Shown piece by piece: positions 16,184 to 23,641 of a stretch of 64,000 nucleotides of DNA. The notes under the pieces were generated by a model. The model had not been told where the DNA came from. It saw only the letters and a program-made list of their open reading frames with translations, and ran no database searches. Location of the stretch: positions 155,476 to 219,475 of the IMG/VR virus record IMGVR_UViG_3300042540_001822; one strand, 5' to 3'. The first letter of the stretch is position 1. Each line of letters begins with the position of its first letter. The DNA comes from a virus. The position numbers were made by a program, and so were the translations under genes.

Positions 16184-16342
16184 TTACTGAACTGCCGTGG
16201 TTGAATCTACAGAGGTAGTGTCCGCAGATTCAACTACTGTAGAATCCACTGTTGTCTCCTCGGAAGGAGCAGTTTCTTCTGTTGGTGTAGCACATGAGCT
16301 CAGAATCAAAGCTGAGACAAGCAAGAAAAACAAATTTTTCAT
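16184..16342 (-). CDS. Small predicted lipoprotein
   Basis: A 52-residue protein from the ATG at 16342 to the TAA at 16184. It has a short basic start, a hydrophobic core (LFFLLVSALIL) and a lipobox LSSC with the lipidated cysteine at 17, then a tail of mostly Thr, Ser, Glu, Asp and Val (TTVDSTVVESADTTS). The SSC lipobox fits Bacteroidota lipoproteins. It has its own promoter-like element and its own terminator, so it is a single-gene unit. Small phage lipoproteins often act in superinfection exclusion or host-surface change; that role here is inference. Confidence 0.75.
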   Translation of the reverse strand: MKNLFFLLVSALILSSCATPTEETAPSEETTVDSTVVESADTTSVDSTTAVQ

Positions 16343-16365
16343 TTTTTTGGTTTTGAATTTTAAAT

Positions 16366-16374
16366 TATATATTC
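16366..16374 (-). promoter_or_regulatory. GAATATATA variant promoter element
   Basis: Minus-strand GAATATATAA about 24 nt upstream of the lipoprotein ATG. Confidence 0.4.
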
Positions 16375-16412
16375 ATTTCGAAGAATGTTTCAATGAATTC
16401 AATATTTTTTAT

Positions 16413-16658
16413 TCAAATAGAAGAAGATCCATATTCCATTTCGAGGTAAGACATCTCTATTTCTGCTTTTTTCTGGTCATATCCAAATTCATTCTGAATT
16501 AAATTTACACCATATTGTCTCCATTCCAAAAGCGTTTCCCCCTTCAAAGGAAAATTCAAATTCCAATAGGGATCTTTATTTAAAACTTCTTGTTTCAGAT
16601 CAAGATAAATTCTGTGTCTCTCTTTTAGAGCGGCAAAAATTTTGTTTTTGTTTTTCAT
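16413..16658 (-). CDS. Hypothetical protein
   Basis: An 81-residue, largely helical, charged protein with several aromatics (DPYWNLNFPL, EWRQYGVNLI). No motif recognised. It lies 16 nt downstream of the glycosyltransferase at 16675. Confidence 0.55.
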   Translation of the reverse strand: MKNKNKIFAALKERHRIYLDLKQEVLNKDPYWNLNFPLKGETLLEWRQYGVNLIQNEFGYDQKKAEIEMSYLEMEYGSSSI

Positions 16659-16674
16659 TTAATTTTTGATTTTA

Positions 16675-17463
16675 TTAAAATTTTGAGGATTCGAGATATT
16701 GTCTTTTTCTTTCATTCAGTGTTTTTCTTCCTTCCGATAACCAATTTTCCTGTGCGTTTGAATTTTCATCTTTAGTTTCTGATGGATAAGTTAATGAATT
16801 AGGATGAACACGATAAACATAACTGGGATATTGAAGATATTCAATTTTTCCTCTTAGAGAAAGCTCAAAGTTCATCGGCCAGTCGGAATAAGGAAATTCT
16901 TCCATATATTTTTGAAATAAATCAGGATAATTCACAAAAAATCTAGAAGATGAAGTAACACAGTTGTGTTGATTAGCAATAAAATCCGAAGAAGTATATT
17001 CCTCTTTTTGTAAGTGTTCAGGAGGCCCAAAAAAATAATTTCCTGTTCTTAGAGGTTCGAATTTTTTTTCATTCTCGTTGTATATTATGTAAGCCGTGAA
17101 ACACATTGATAAATCTTTATTATTTTCCATAATTTCATACTGATTTTGGAGTTTGTTCGGATCTATCCAATAGTCATCAGCATCTAAATAAGCTATGTAA
17201 TCACCGGTTGCCTGTTCAAGTAAAAATTTTGTATTTTGTATTTCTCCGGAATTAGATCTAGAAAAATAGCGAAACGAAAATTTATGTCCTGGAAGTATAT
17301 TTTTAAAGTACTCTAAAACTTCTAAACTTTGATCCGTAGATCCATCATCCGAAACCAGAATTTCTACGGGGAAAGAAGTTTGTTGACATAAAACGGAAAA
17401 TAAACAGGTGTCCAAAAATCTACCATAATTATAATTAGGTATAATGACCGTTACTTTTTTCAT
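16675..17463 (-). CDS. Family 2 glycosyltransferase
   Basis: A 262-residue protein with classical GT2 motifs: VTVIIPNYNYGRFLDTCLFSVL (4-25), ILVSDDGSTDQS (35-46, nucleotide binding) and DYIAYLDADDYWI (about 88-100, the D-x-D-D metal site). Family knowledge: an inverting transferase using a nucleotide sugar. No membrane segment, so it is probably cytoplasmic. Part of the sugar island. Confidence 0.93.
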   Translation of the reverse strand: MKKVTVIIPNYNYGRFLDTCLFSVLCQQTSFPVEILVSDDGSTDQSLEVLEYFKNILPGHKFSFRYFSRSNSGEIQNTKFLLEQATGDYIAYLDADDYWIDPNKLQNQYEIMENNKDLSMCFTAYIIYNENEKKFEPLRTGNYFFGPPEHLQKEEYTSSDFIANQHNCVTSSSRFFVNYPDLFQKYMEEFPYSDWPMNFELSLRGKIEYLQYPSYVYRVHPNSLTYPSETKDENSNAQENWLSEGRKTLNERKRQYLESSKF

Positions 17464-17473
17464 TTTTAAAAAA

Positions 17474-18154
17474 TTATTGATTTACAAAATAAAACATTGT
17501 TTGATGTTCCCCGTTATTATTTACATCCCAATAAAAAGAATGTCTAACTTTTCCTGGAATAAAAAAAGTTTCATTAAGAATAGGATCGTGTGTTTCTACT
17601 GCTATTTTATTTATTTTATTTAAAATTGATTCATCCAAGTTTTGGAATAAATCATATTCTCCACCTTCAATGTCACACTTCAAAAAGTCAATTTTTTCCA
17701 AATTGAAAATTTTGAAAACATCCTCCATTTGCAAATAAAGGGGGTTGTGTTTTGGTGACCATAAGTGTGTTGGATGTAGGGATTTTCCCAAAACAGAAGC
17801 ATTCAAATATTTTACATTGTTGTGTTCTTTTGTATTTTCTATAAGACAAGAAAAAACTTCATAACCTCCATCTATAGCTATTATTTCTTTACATTTTTTT
17901 GCTGCCAAGTGAGTAAAGAAACCAACATTTGCCCCCAAATCAACCACCACATCTTCTGGATTAAGTTTGCAATCCCACATTTCATAAATGCAATTAGTTT
18001 CAGAGAATTCCCAGCCATAAATTTCCTTGAAGAGAAATTCATAACCAAAAAAAGAATTGGAACTTAAAACAAAATCAAGATTTTGATTCCAATAATGGTT
18101 ATTCTTGTCTGAAAAAAGTTTCCAATTTTTTCCTGTCATTTTATTTATATTCAT
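17474..18154 (-). CDS. FkbM family SAM-dependent methyltransferase
   Basis: A 226-residue protein: LNPEDVVVDLGANVGFFTHLA (SAM loop), EIIAIDGGYEVFSC and IDFLKCDIEGGEYDLF (FkbM D-I-E-G-G-E motif). A probable sugar O-methyltransferase. It is directly adjacent to the cupin gene (no gap) and 10 nt from the glycosyltransferase, suggesting one operon. Confidence 0.87.
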   Translation of the reverse strand: MNINKMTGKNWKLFSDKNNHYWNQNLDFVLSSNSFFGYEFLFKEIYGWEFSETNCIYEMWDCKLNPEDVVVDLGANVGFFTHLAAKKCKEIIAIDGGYEVFSCLIENTKEHNNVKYLNASVLGKSLHPTHLWSPKHNPLYLQMEDVFKIFNLEKIDFLKCDIEGGEYDLFQNLDESILNKINKIAVETHDPILNETFFIPGKVRHSFYWDVNNNGEHQTMFYFVNQ

Positions 18155-18580
18155 TTATTTTTGGCTATCACCTTTCGAAACCCGATAAGAATCTGACTCA
18201 ATGTGGTGAGTTGAAACTTCAAAGATTATACCCTCTGTTATTGCTTCCAGTTGATGTGGTGTTCCTGGCTTTTGTCTCACACAGTCACCTTTTTTTAAGG
18301 TTGTCTCAACTACATCTGCATTCCTGGTGTCGATGAATCTATAAATGAAAGTTCCTTCCTGAACATACCACGTTTCATCCTTAATCAAATGGTAGTGCAT
18401 AGAAAATTTGGCTCCGGCTTTGAAGCAAAGAAGTTTCCCACAATACAATTCGTTGTTTTCGAAAACAATCTCTTGCCCCCACCCTTTTGGTATATTACAA
18501 CTGGGGCATTCCAAAGCATTGTAAATATGTGAAAGGTTGATTTCAATCATTTCAATTGGAGGATTTGGCAAATAGGACAT
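18155..18580 (-). CDS. Cupin-domain protein (mannose-6-phosphate isomerase-like)
   Basis: A 141-residue single-cupin protein. GWGQEIVFENNELYCGKLLCF leads into cupin motif 1 (FSMHYHLIKDETWYVQEG, with the H-x-H...E metal ligands); motif 2 is RQKPGTPHQLEA. The wording matches type II mannose-6-phosphate isomerase or sugar epimerase-like cupins. It fits preparation of a nucleotide-sugar precursor in this island. Confidence 0.85.
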   Translation of the reverse strand: MSYLPNPPIEMIEINLSHIYNALECPSCNIPKGWGQEIVFENNELYCGKLLCFKAGAKFSMHYHLIKDETWYVQEGTFIYRFIDTRNADVVETTLKKGDCVRQKPGTPHQLEAITEGIIFEVSTHHIESDSYRVSKGDSQK

Positions 18581-18588
18581 TTTAATTC

Positions 18589-18596
18589 GATATATA
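18589..18596 (+). promoter_or_regulatory. GATATATA promoter element, plus strand
   Basis: GATATATA on the plus strand, 64 nt upstream of the plus-strand gene at 18661. A second candidate nearer the gene is TATATTTG (18636-18643), which matches the Bacteroidota -7 consensus TAnnTTTG, with a TTTG at 18608-18611. Confidence 0.4.
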
Positions 18597-18660
18597 ATTT
18601 TATGGAATTTGAATAAAAGTTTTCGAATTTTGGTTTATATTTGTAAATAATTAATTAATA

Positions 18661-18867
18661 ATGGAAATTGATAAAATAATCAATTCGATCAAAAATCACC
18701 TGCTGAGCATCGAGCTTTCATCTGATGGGGAAGATAAAAAAAATCATTTGATTGTAATTAAGCAGGAAGTTGAAAACTTATCTGTGGAATATCAAAAATT
18801 AAAAGAAACACACGATACAATCATTTCTCAGTTGAAACAGGAAATTTCTAGATTGAATAGGCTTTGA
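18661..18867 (+). CDS. Small coiled-coil protein, plus strand
   Basis: A 68-residue protein with heptad-like hydrophobics from about 8 to 66 (IINSIKNHLLSIEL, LKETHDTIISQLKQEISRL). It is one of only three plus-strand genes in the window and has its own promoter candidates. Its 3' end converges on the tRNA gene. Function unknown; it may be a small regulator acting through coiled-coil pairing. Confidence 0.65.
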   Translation: MEIDKIINSIKNHLLSIELSSDGEDKKNHLIVIKQEVENLSVEYQKLKETHDTIISQLKQEISRLNRL

Positions 18868-18889
18868 TTTCAATTATTTAAAATTTTTG

Positions 18890-18974
18890 CGGAGAGGGAG
18901 GGATTCGAACCCCCGGATCCTTGCGGATCGGCTGTTTTCAAGACAGCTCTCGTAAACCACTTGAGTACCTCTCC
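18890..18974 (-). tRNA. tRNA-Ser (anticodon UGA)
   Basis: An 85-nt class II tRNA on the minus strand. The acceptor stem GGAGAGG pairs with CCTCTCC, followed by discriminator G. The anticodon stem GCTGT/ACAGC encloses loop CTTGAAA with anticodon TGA, a long variable arm follows (CGATCCGCAAGGATCCG), and the T loop is TTCGAAT. No CCA is encoded. It reads UCA serine codons, which are common in this AT-rich genome. It is the only tRNA in the window. Confidence 0.95.
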
Positions 18975-18982
18975 AATTTTTA

Positions 18983-19915
18983 TCAAACGAAAAATTCTAA
19001 CAAACCTCTTTGGTTGTATTTGACCTTATTTTCTTCATTCAAAACAAATTTTTTTGTAAGGATAAATTCTTTATCTTGTATTTTAACTTCTGTTAATTCT
19101 TCAGAAGGATAATACCAATACGTTCCAGGGTATAGATCAAAACTTTTACCATTCACTTCACACTGTAAACCATAATCTTTATTGTTCATAATATACAAAT
19201 AATAGCCTTGATCAGAAGGAATAGTTTCACAGATTATTTCAATCCCGGAAATTCTATTAATATAACTGTTTTCGAAACCTTGAATAGAATTAAATCCATC
19301 ACACGATTTTATCAAAAATAATTCCTCTTCTGGATAAAAAAAATTATAAAAATCATCTTCTAAATATCCACTTAAATTTTTGATGTCTGGACTTTCTTTA
19401 GTAATTGGAAATCTAAAATTCCTAACGAAAAAATCAATATTTCCACCAAACAATAAAGTATGATAGCCATAACTTGATTCAGTTGGATATTTGTGAAAAA
19501 TCAATTTTTTATTTTCTTTCAACATCTCTGAAAGATGTAAATCAAATGTTTGTAAATCAATATCACCAATTAGATTGTCACACTCAGTGAAAAAAAAGTT
19601 GACAAATCCCAAACGTTGACCTAGTGAAATTCCATTGATCATATTTCTTAAAATAGCGATAGAGTGACCTGGATTTGAGATAGAAACTCTAAATTGGGAG
19701 TTAGCGAACCAAAACCAAGATGTAGATTCTAACATGATGTTTTCCGAATCATAAACACAATAATCAACCATTTTTTGAATTTCTTCTGGTATTGGGAGGT
19801 GTGAGCACACCATCAATTTGTAATTTGTTTTTTTCAATCTGGTCAAACAATCTTTTAAAATATCCAAATGATATTGACTAGAGTGATAAGAATTGACAAT
19901 AATTATCTTTTCCAT
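18983..19915 (-). CDS. Glycosyltransferase-like protein, paralogue of 12068
   Basis: A 310-residue protein. The N-terminus ([40 protein letters not shown]) shares the SHLPIPEEI loop with the protein at 12068, and [15 protein letters not shown] has an acidic site like the D-x-D of GT-A folds. The C-terminal 80 residues are beta-rich. The sequence suggests a viral-type glycosyltransferase, but no definitive catalytic signature was seen. Confidence 0.5.
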   Translation of the reverse strand: MEKIIIVNSYHSSQYHLDILKDCLTRLKKTNYKLMVCSHLPIPEEIQKMVDYCVYDSENIMLESTSWFWFANSQFRVSISNPGHSIAILRNMINGISLGQRLGFVNFFFTECDNLIGDIDLQTFDLHLSEMLKENKKLIFHKYPTESSYGYHTLLFGGNIDFFVRNFRFPITKESPDIKNLSGYLEDDFYNFFYPEEELFLIKSCDGFNSIQGFENSYINRISGIEIICETIPSDQGYYLYIMNNKDYGLQCEVNGKSFDLYPGTYWYYPSEELTEVKIQDKEFILTKKFVLNEENKVKYNQRGLLEFFV

Positions 19916-19917
19916 AA

Positions 19918-19933
19918 AAAGGCGTAGTTCTGC
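19918..19933. repeat. 16-bp inverted repeat, left arm
   Basis: AAAGGCGTAGTTCTGC. Its exact reverse complement lies at 20352-20367. The two arms enclose the membrane coiled-coil gene at 19938-20330. In the minus-strand RNA this arm ends in U5 and directly precedes the ATG of the next gene. Confidence 0.8.
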
Positions 19934-19937
19934 GATT

Positions 19938-20330
19938 TTATCCCTCTGTCTGGGAATTTTTTTTGTTTGAAATATCGTTGAACCTCATTTGGCTCAACTC
20001 GTAATTTGCGTTGACCTGAGCCCAGAGTTTATCACATCTGGAATCCAATTGTTTCTGTAATGATTCAAATAGTTCTTTTTCAGCTCTTATTCTCGAGTCT
20101 TCTCGTTTGCCGATTTCATCTGTAACTTCATCGATTCTACTGTGGATGTAAGAATCATCAGAATGTAGGTTTCCCCTTGTAATTTCAATCTCTTTCCAAA
20201 CCGATTCAATGCGGTCAGAGATTTTGTTTGTGATTTTTCGGTCTAAATCCGAATTCATCTTAAACACGCCCACCACAGTGACCAAGACCACCACGGTAAG
20301 CGCACCTAAAAGAAAATAAAGTGTTTCCAT
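19938..20330 (-). CDS. Single-pass membrane protein with coiled coil
   Basis: A 130-residue protein: one N-terminal transmembrane segment (YFLLGALTVVVLVTVVGVF, about 4-22), then a charged helical region to the end (heptads around DRKITNKISDRIESVWKEI and KELFESLQKQL). The layout suggests a membrane-anchored coiled coil facing the cytoplasm. The gene is bracketed by a perfect 16-bp inverted repeat. Function unknown; a spanin, lysis or exclusion role is only a guess. Confidence 0.7.
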   Translation of the reverse strand: METLYFLLGALTVVVLVTVVGVFKMNSDLDRKITNKISDRIESVWKEIEITRGNLHSDDSYIHSRIDEVTDEIGKREDSRIRAEKELFESLQKQLDSRCDKLWAQVNANYELSQMRFNDISNKKNSQTEG

Positions 20331-20351
20331 AATTTTTAAATTTTTTTTGAA

Positions 20352-20367
20352 GCAGAACTACGCCTTT
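20352..20367. repeat. 16-bp inverted repeat, right arm
   Basis: GCAGAACTACGCCTTT, the exact reverse complement of 19918-19933, lying between the tmRNA terminator and the membrane coiled-coil gene. Confidence 0.8.
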
Positions 20368-20400
20368 GGGATTTGTATATGAAATTCCACAAAAGTTTCC

Positions 20401-20431
20401 AAAAAAAAAAGTTTGTCCGAAGACAAACTTT
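20401..20431 (-). terminator. Rho-independent terminator of the tmRNA
   Basis: AAAGTTTGTC and GACAAACTTT form a 10-bp stem closed by a UUCG tetraloop on the minus strand, followed by a long T run. It begins 5 nt after the tmRNA 3' end. Confidence 0.93.
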
Positions 20432-20435
20432 GTTG

Positions 20436-20872
20436 TGGAGCTGGGCGGATTCGAACCGCCGTCCTGTTAGGTAGATCTTGGAAACTCATTCACAGGCTTA
20501 GTCTATTTTTATAAACAGACAAATCTTTACCTCCTAGTTTTTGACTGTGATAGGAGATAATCCACAGCGTCTTCCCTTACAGCGATCTGAAGGGTATTGG
20601 GCCGGAGCCCGCAGGGTTACTGAGGGTCGACGAATTTTGTGGTACTATTAACCCTTTTTCCCACAATTGTGACTTTCTGTTCCTGGGCGTCACCTCCCGG
20701 TGTTTAGGCTGCCAAGGCAACTTCAACCGACTCCACTGAACCTAGTCCAGCAAGAGCAAAAAATGGATTTTCGCCATTTGAAAAGTACTTAGGATATTTA
20801 GGTGCTTCCAAAGCTAGCACCGCCTGCATCATGTCAAAGAACTTGTTCCTCCAGTCGATTCCTGTCAGCCCC
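20436..20872 (-). ncRNA. ssrA: Transfer-messenger RNA (tmRNA) with long tag
   Basis: A 437-nt RNA. The 5' end GGGGCTG pairs with CAGCTCC near the 3' end to form the tRNA-like acceptor, with T arm GGCGGTTCGAATCCGCC and discriminator A; no CCA is encoded. Within the mRNA-like part, the frame from GGC GAA AAT reads GENPFFALAGLGSVESVEVALAA before TAA. The start GEN...ALA resembles Bacteroidota tags (GENNYALAA), but the tag continues 14 residues beyond the first ALA and ends ALAA. Pseudoknot-like GC stems follow. It would rescue stalled ribosomes and tag products for ClpP-type proteases; clpP lies about 440 nt upstream. Confidence 0.95.
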
Positions 20873-20883
20873 GAAGTTGTGTT

Positions 20884-20892
20884 TATATATGT
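20884..20892 (-). promoter_or_regulatory. Possible tmRNA promoter
   Basis: Minus-strand ACATATATAAAC ends about 10 nt upstream of the mature tmRNA 5' end. It resembles the GATATATA element but has C in place of G, so it is a weak match. Confidence 0.3.
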
Positions 20893-20907
20893 ACGAAAAA
20901 AAAAGTT

Positions 20908-21300
20908 TCATAATTTGACCTCAAATCTTTTCGCCATAGCATCTAACTTGTCAGAAGGAACTCCGTGAACATTTTCACCCATGTGTCGGTTTTCTACGAT
21001 CGCGGTGGAAACCAGATAACCGAATTTTTCGGCCATTTGAAAATAAGGTTCCATTTCCCATTCCTGTGTAAATGTATTTGATACGATAATTAAAGGGTGG
21101 TCCAAAAACATCCAATCTTTAACCATTGTTTGGCACCACTCGTGAGCCTGCTTTAATTTGTCACCTTGGAATTTATATTCTCCATCTACCATGAAAAATT
21201 GGTCAGCTTCAACGTGAAAAACCCCATAACCTCCTAACCTTTTGGCCAAAGTTGATTTACCAGATCCGGGCAAACCCCGGAGTAAAAGAAGTGTATTCAT
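20908..21300 (-). CDS. P-loop kinase (AAA_33 / polynucleotide kinase-like)
   Basis: A 130-residue protein with Walker A GLPGSGKST (9-17) and VEADQFF (31-37), the acceptor-side aspartate region of Pnkp/AAA_33 kinases. The pattern HEWCQTMVKDWM then LIIVSNTFTQEWEM is typical of this small family, which includes polynucleotide 5'-kinase domains. Without a phosphatase domain it may phosphorylate nucleic acid ends or a small molecule. It sits between clpP and tmRNA. Confidence 0.75.
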   Translation of the reverse strand: MNTLLLLRGLPGSGKSTLAKRLGGYGVFHVEADQFFMVDGEYKFQGDKLKQAHEWCQTMVKDWMFLDHPLIIVSNTFTQEWEMEPYFQMAEKFGYLVSTAIVENRHMGENVHGVPSDKLDAMAKRFEVKL

Positions 21301-21313
21301 GATTTAAATTTGT

Positions 21314-21988
21314 TTAATTGGTTTTCTTTGTGATTACCCCATCGATGATTCCATAGGCCTTGGCTTCCTCGGCATCGAGCCAAAAATCACGGGTTGCGTC
21401 CTCCTGAACCTTTGCCGGATCCTTACCACAAAAATCACCAAGTAGTTCAAATAGGATTTTATTCACCTTTTCCCATTCTTGAAAGTCAATTTTTGCGTCC
21501 TGGATGTTTCCTTCGAAGCCTCCAGAAGATTGGTGCAACATCACCTTAGAGAAGCGAAGAGAAAATCTTTTTCCCTTGGTCCCAGCACCTAATAGCACAG
21601 ATCCCATAGAAGCTGCCATGCCCGTGTTGATTGTGGAGATGTCAGATTTAATGTACTGCATGACATCCACCATTGAAAGTCCAGATTTAACCGATCCCCC
21701 TGGTGAATCGATGTGCATTGTGATGTCCCTTTCATCAACGGAATCTAAAAACATCAGCTGTGCCTGAACTACTGTCGACATGGAATCACGGACCGGACCT
21801 GCCACCCATAAAATTCTGTCCATCATGAGTCTTGAAAAAATGTCCAATTGTGTCACCCGAAGTTCTCTTTCTTCTAGAATGTAGGGGGTTAGTGAGCTTT
21901 GAACTTGTTTTTCATAGTAGTCCAAAGTGGAGGAACTAATTCCTTGAGATAGGGAGAATTTTTGAAATTCCGAAAAAAGTTTTGACAT
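21314..21988 (-). CDS. clpP: ClpP-like serine protease
   Basis: A 224-residue ClpP-family peptidase. HIDSPGGSV (92-100) is the oxyanion strand, NTGMAASMGS holds the nucleophile S127, VMLHQSSGG holds H152, and TRDFWLDAEEAKAYGIID holds the acid D201. The N-terminal 40 residues are an extension. No signal peptide. Phage ClpP may form rings with a host Clp ATPase, act as a prohead protease, or degrade tmRNA-tagged proteins; the closeness of the phage tmRNA supports the last idea but does not prove it. Confidence 0.92.
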   Translation of the reverse strand: MSKLFSEFQKFSLSQGISSSTLDYYEKQVQSSLTPYILEERELRVTQLDIFSRLMMDRILWVAGPVRDSMSTVVQAQLMFLDSVDERDITMHIDSPGGSVKSGLSMVDVMQYIKSDISTINTGMAASMGSVLLGAGTKGKRFSLRFSKVMLHQSSGGFEGNIQDAKIDFQEWEKVNKILFELLGDFCGKDPAKVQEDATRDFWLDAEEAKAYGIIDGVITKKTN

Positions 21989-22069
21989 GGTTTTAATTTA
22001 AAATGTAAAATTTTCTAACCCAAATATACGAACAAGAGAACTTAAAATTCCCTTACTTGTGATAATTAA

Positions 22070-22177
22070 TTAACCTTTGATGATTCCTTTTAAAAAGGTT
22101 TCTTTAGCAATACACTCATCCTCAAATTCGTTCAAAAGCATGAACATGAAACCAAACAAAAATATGGCCCAAAACAT
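22070..22177 (-). CDS. Very small hydrophobic protein (35 aa)
   Basis: Frame from the ATG at 22177 to the TAA at 22070-22072. MFWAIFLFGFMFMLL forms one membrane segment followed by an acidic then basic tail. It starts 10 nt after the upstream stop codon. Could be a small membrane regulator; coding status is moderately supported by spacing only. Confidence 0.45.
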   Translation of the reverse strand: MFWAIFLFGFMFMLLNEFEDECIAKETFLKGIIKG

Positions 22178-22187
22178 GCTATGAAAT

Positions 22188-22499
22188 TTAAATCAAAGAG
22201 GTGTTTACTGTTCTATTTGCAACCCCGGCTATTCCTGGAAAAGAAGAAAAAACGTTGGTCATATCTTTAATCGTCGTGTCCCAAGGAGAATGGCTTTCGT
22301 TAAATCTGACCATAGGATAAAATACTGGTGATTCGTAATTTCCACCCCGGATTGGCATTTTGCACCTGACTGGCGGGTGACTAACCGCCTGTAAATAAAA
22401 AACTGCAGATCCATCTGGAGTAAATCGAATTTCGGACACCTCAATGTCACTTCTCTCTTTTCCAGTGAGAAAATTTTTTAACTCGTCTCTGAAGTTCAT
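22188..22499 (-). CDS. Hypothetical protein
   Basis: A 103-residue protein with a beta-rich centre (VSEIRFTPDGSAVFYLQAV) and KMPIRGGNYESPVFYPMVRF. Its ATG overlaps the thioredoxin stop (ATGA at 22496-22499), implying coupling. No known motif. Confidence 0.6.
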   Translation of the reverse strand: MNFRDELKNFLTGKERSDIEVSEIRFTPDGSAVFYLQAVSHPPVRCKMPIRGGNYESPVFYPMVRFNESHSPWDTTIKDMTNVFSSFPGIAGVANRTVNTSLI

Positions 22500-22780
22500 A
22501 ATTCTGAAGTGTGTTTTTGAATGAGATCCTGATAAAAACCTTCGGGTTTCAAACCTTTAACGTTTTCTAAAACTGAATTTTCTTTCATAAATAAAACCGT
22601 AGGCAAAGATCTAATTCCAAATTCCGCTGTTCTTTCCTTATTTTCATCAACGTTAATTTTCACAATTTCAACGTTTGGATTTTTTGATTTTAAATTTTCT
22701 AAAATTGGATTAAGCATACGGCAGGGTCCACACCATTCGGCATAAAAATCTAAAATTGTAAGTGGAGTAGGGTTTGACAT
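22496..22780 (-). CDS. trxA: Thioredoxin
   Basis: A 94-residue thioredoxin with the active site WCGPC (16-20) and the cis-proline loop in SLPTVLF. It is slightly shorter than the usual 105 residues. It can supply electrons to the phage-encoded class I ribonucleotide reductase (nrdA/nrdB at 42959-46424), though it is located far from it. Coupled to the downstream unknown gene. Confidence 0.93.
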   Translation of the reverse strand: MSNPTPLTILDFYAEWCGPCRMLNPILENLKSKNPNVEIVKINVDENKERTAEFGIRSLPTVLFMKENSVLENVKGLKPEGFYQDLIQKHTSEL

Positions 22781-22825
22781 AAAAGTTTTTAAAATATTAG
22801 ATAAAATAGAAAAAATTGTTTCTTT

Positions 22826-23146
22826 TCAATAAACAATAGTTTGTGTCATATCTGGATTTGTTCTGTAAATTACCTCGGGACCAGGTGACATGATAACTGA
22901 AAGTTCATCTGACAGTGTTTGCAAACTTTGGATAAAATTTTGAACGTCGTCTTTTTTGGAAGCGGGAAAATTAAAATGAGTCATAACATCATTAGTCAGG
23001 GACTCAATAGAATCATCAAATTGCCCGGCATCATGAAAATCCATGTCCTTTTCATATTTTGAAACGAAGTCTTTGATTTCGTCCTGTTCTACCTGTGACA
23101 AAGAAAGATTCGACACAAAATCATCAAATTCTAGAATTCTTTTCAT
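22826..23146 (-). CDS. Hypothetical protein with N-terminal capsid-targeting-like motif
   Basis: A 106-residue helical acidic protein. It starts MKRILEFDDFVSNLSLS, the F-x-x-F pattern shared by many proteins here and similar in shape to the T4 internal-protein leader (MKTYQEFIAE). No other domain recognised. Possibly an internal head protein. Confidence 0.6.
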   Translation of the reverse strand: MKRILEFDDFVSNLSLSQVEQDEIKDFVSKYEKDMDFHDAGQFDDSIESLTNDVMTHFNFPASKKDDVQNFIQSLQTLSDELSVIMSPGPEVIYRTNPDMTQTIVY

Positions 23147-23161
23147 ATGACAAATTTTTTT

Positions 23162-23169
23162 GATATATA
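23162..23169 (+). promoter_or_regulatory. GATATATA promoter element, plus strand
   Basis: GATATATATATATTATAA begins at 23162 on the plus strand and ends about 15 nt before the ATG of the gene at 23195. Confidence 0.5.
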
Positions 23170-23194
23170 TATATTATAACCAAATAAATACAAA

Positions 23195-23641
23195 ATGGAA
23201 AAACATGATAAGGATAAAGATTTCTTGATCCAAGATTCGACAGAAGAATTTGAAACAACTGATTTGGATTCAAATGATGAATTCACCCTTGAAGAGGAGG
23301 ATTTTGACGAAGAGCCAGCAGAAGATATCGTAATTCAACCCCAAGAAGATAAAGACGAGGATGAAGATGATGATGATGAGGAAGATGATGACGAAGATCA
23401 GAAATCATCTGACACCGAAGATGAAATTTCCATGCAATATTACATGGATGATGAACCAGGAAAACCGGAGTTTAAAAAATCTAATAAAGAAGAAGATGAT
23501 GGGGAAGATGATGAGGATGATGAAGATGAATATATTTCTTTAAGTCACTCAGGGGAAGAACACAAAACCCCACAGAAATCCTCAAAAGGAACAAAGATAC
23601 TTTCATTTGAAGATTTTGTAGATGGTCTGGACGAGGATTAA
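23195..23641 (+). CDS. Very acidic Asp/Glu-rich protein, plus strand
   Basis: A 148-residue protein dominated by Asp and Glu, with near-unbroken acidic runs at about 50-72 and 95-115. The C-terminus KILSFEDFVDGLDED has the F-x-x-F motif found at the start of other proteins. Such acidic proteins can mimic DNA or act as head scaffold/core components (T4 gp67-like in composition); both are inference. Its stop overlaps the stop of the convergent gene at 23638. Confidence 0.7.
   Translation: MEKHDKDKDFLIQDSTEEFETTDLDSNDEFTLEEEDFDEEPAEDIVIQPQEDKDEDEDDDDEEDDDEDQKSSDTEDEISMQYYMDDEPGKPEFKKSNKEEDDGEDDEDDEDEYISLSHSGEEHKTPQKSSKGTKILSFEDFVDGLDED

Noticed and set aside
20436-20872. Protein-coding frames within the tmRNA
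   Set aside because: The region has clear tRNA-like ends and stems. Only the short tag frame is translated, by trans-translation.
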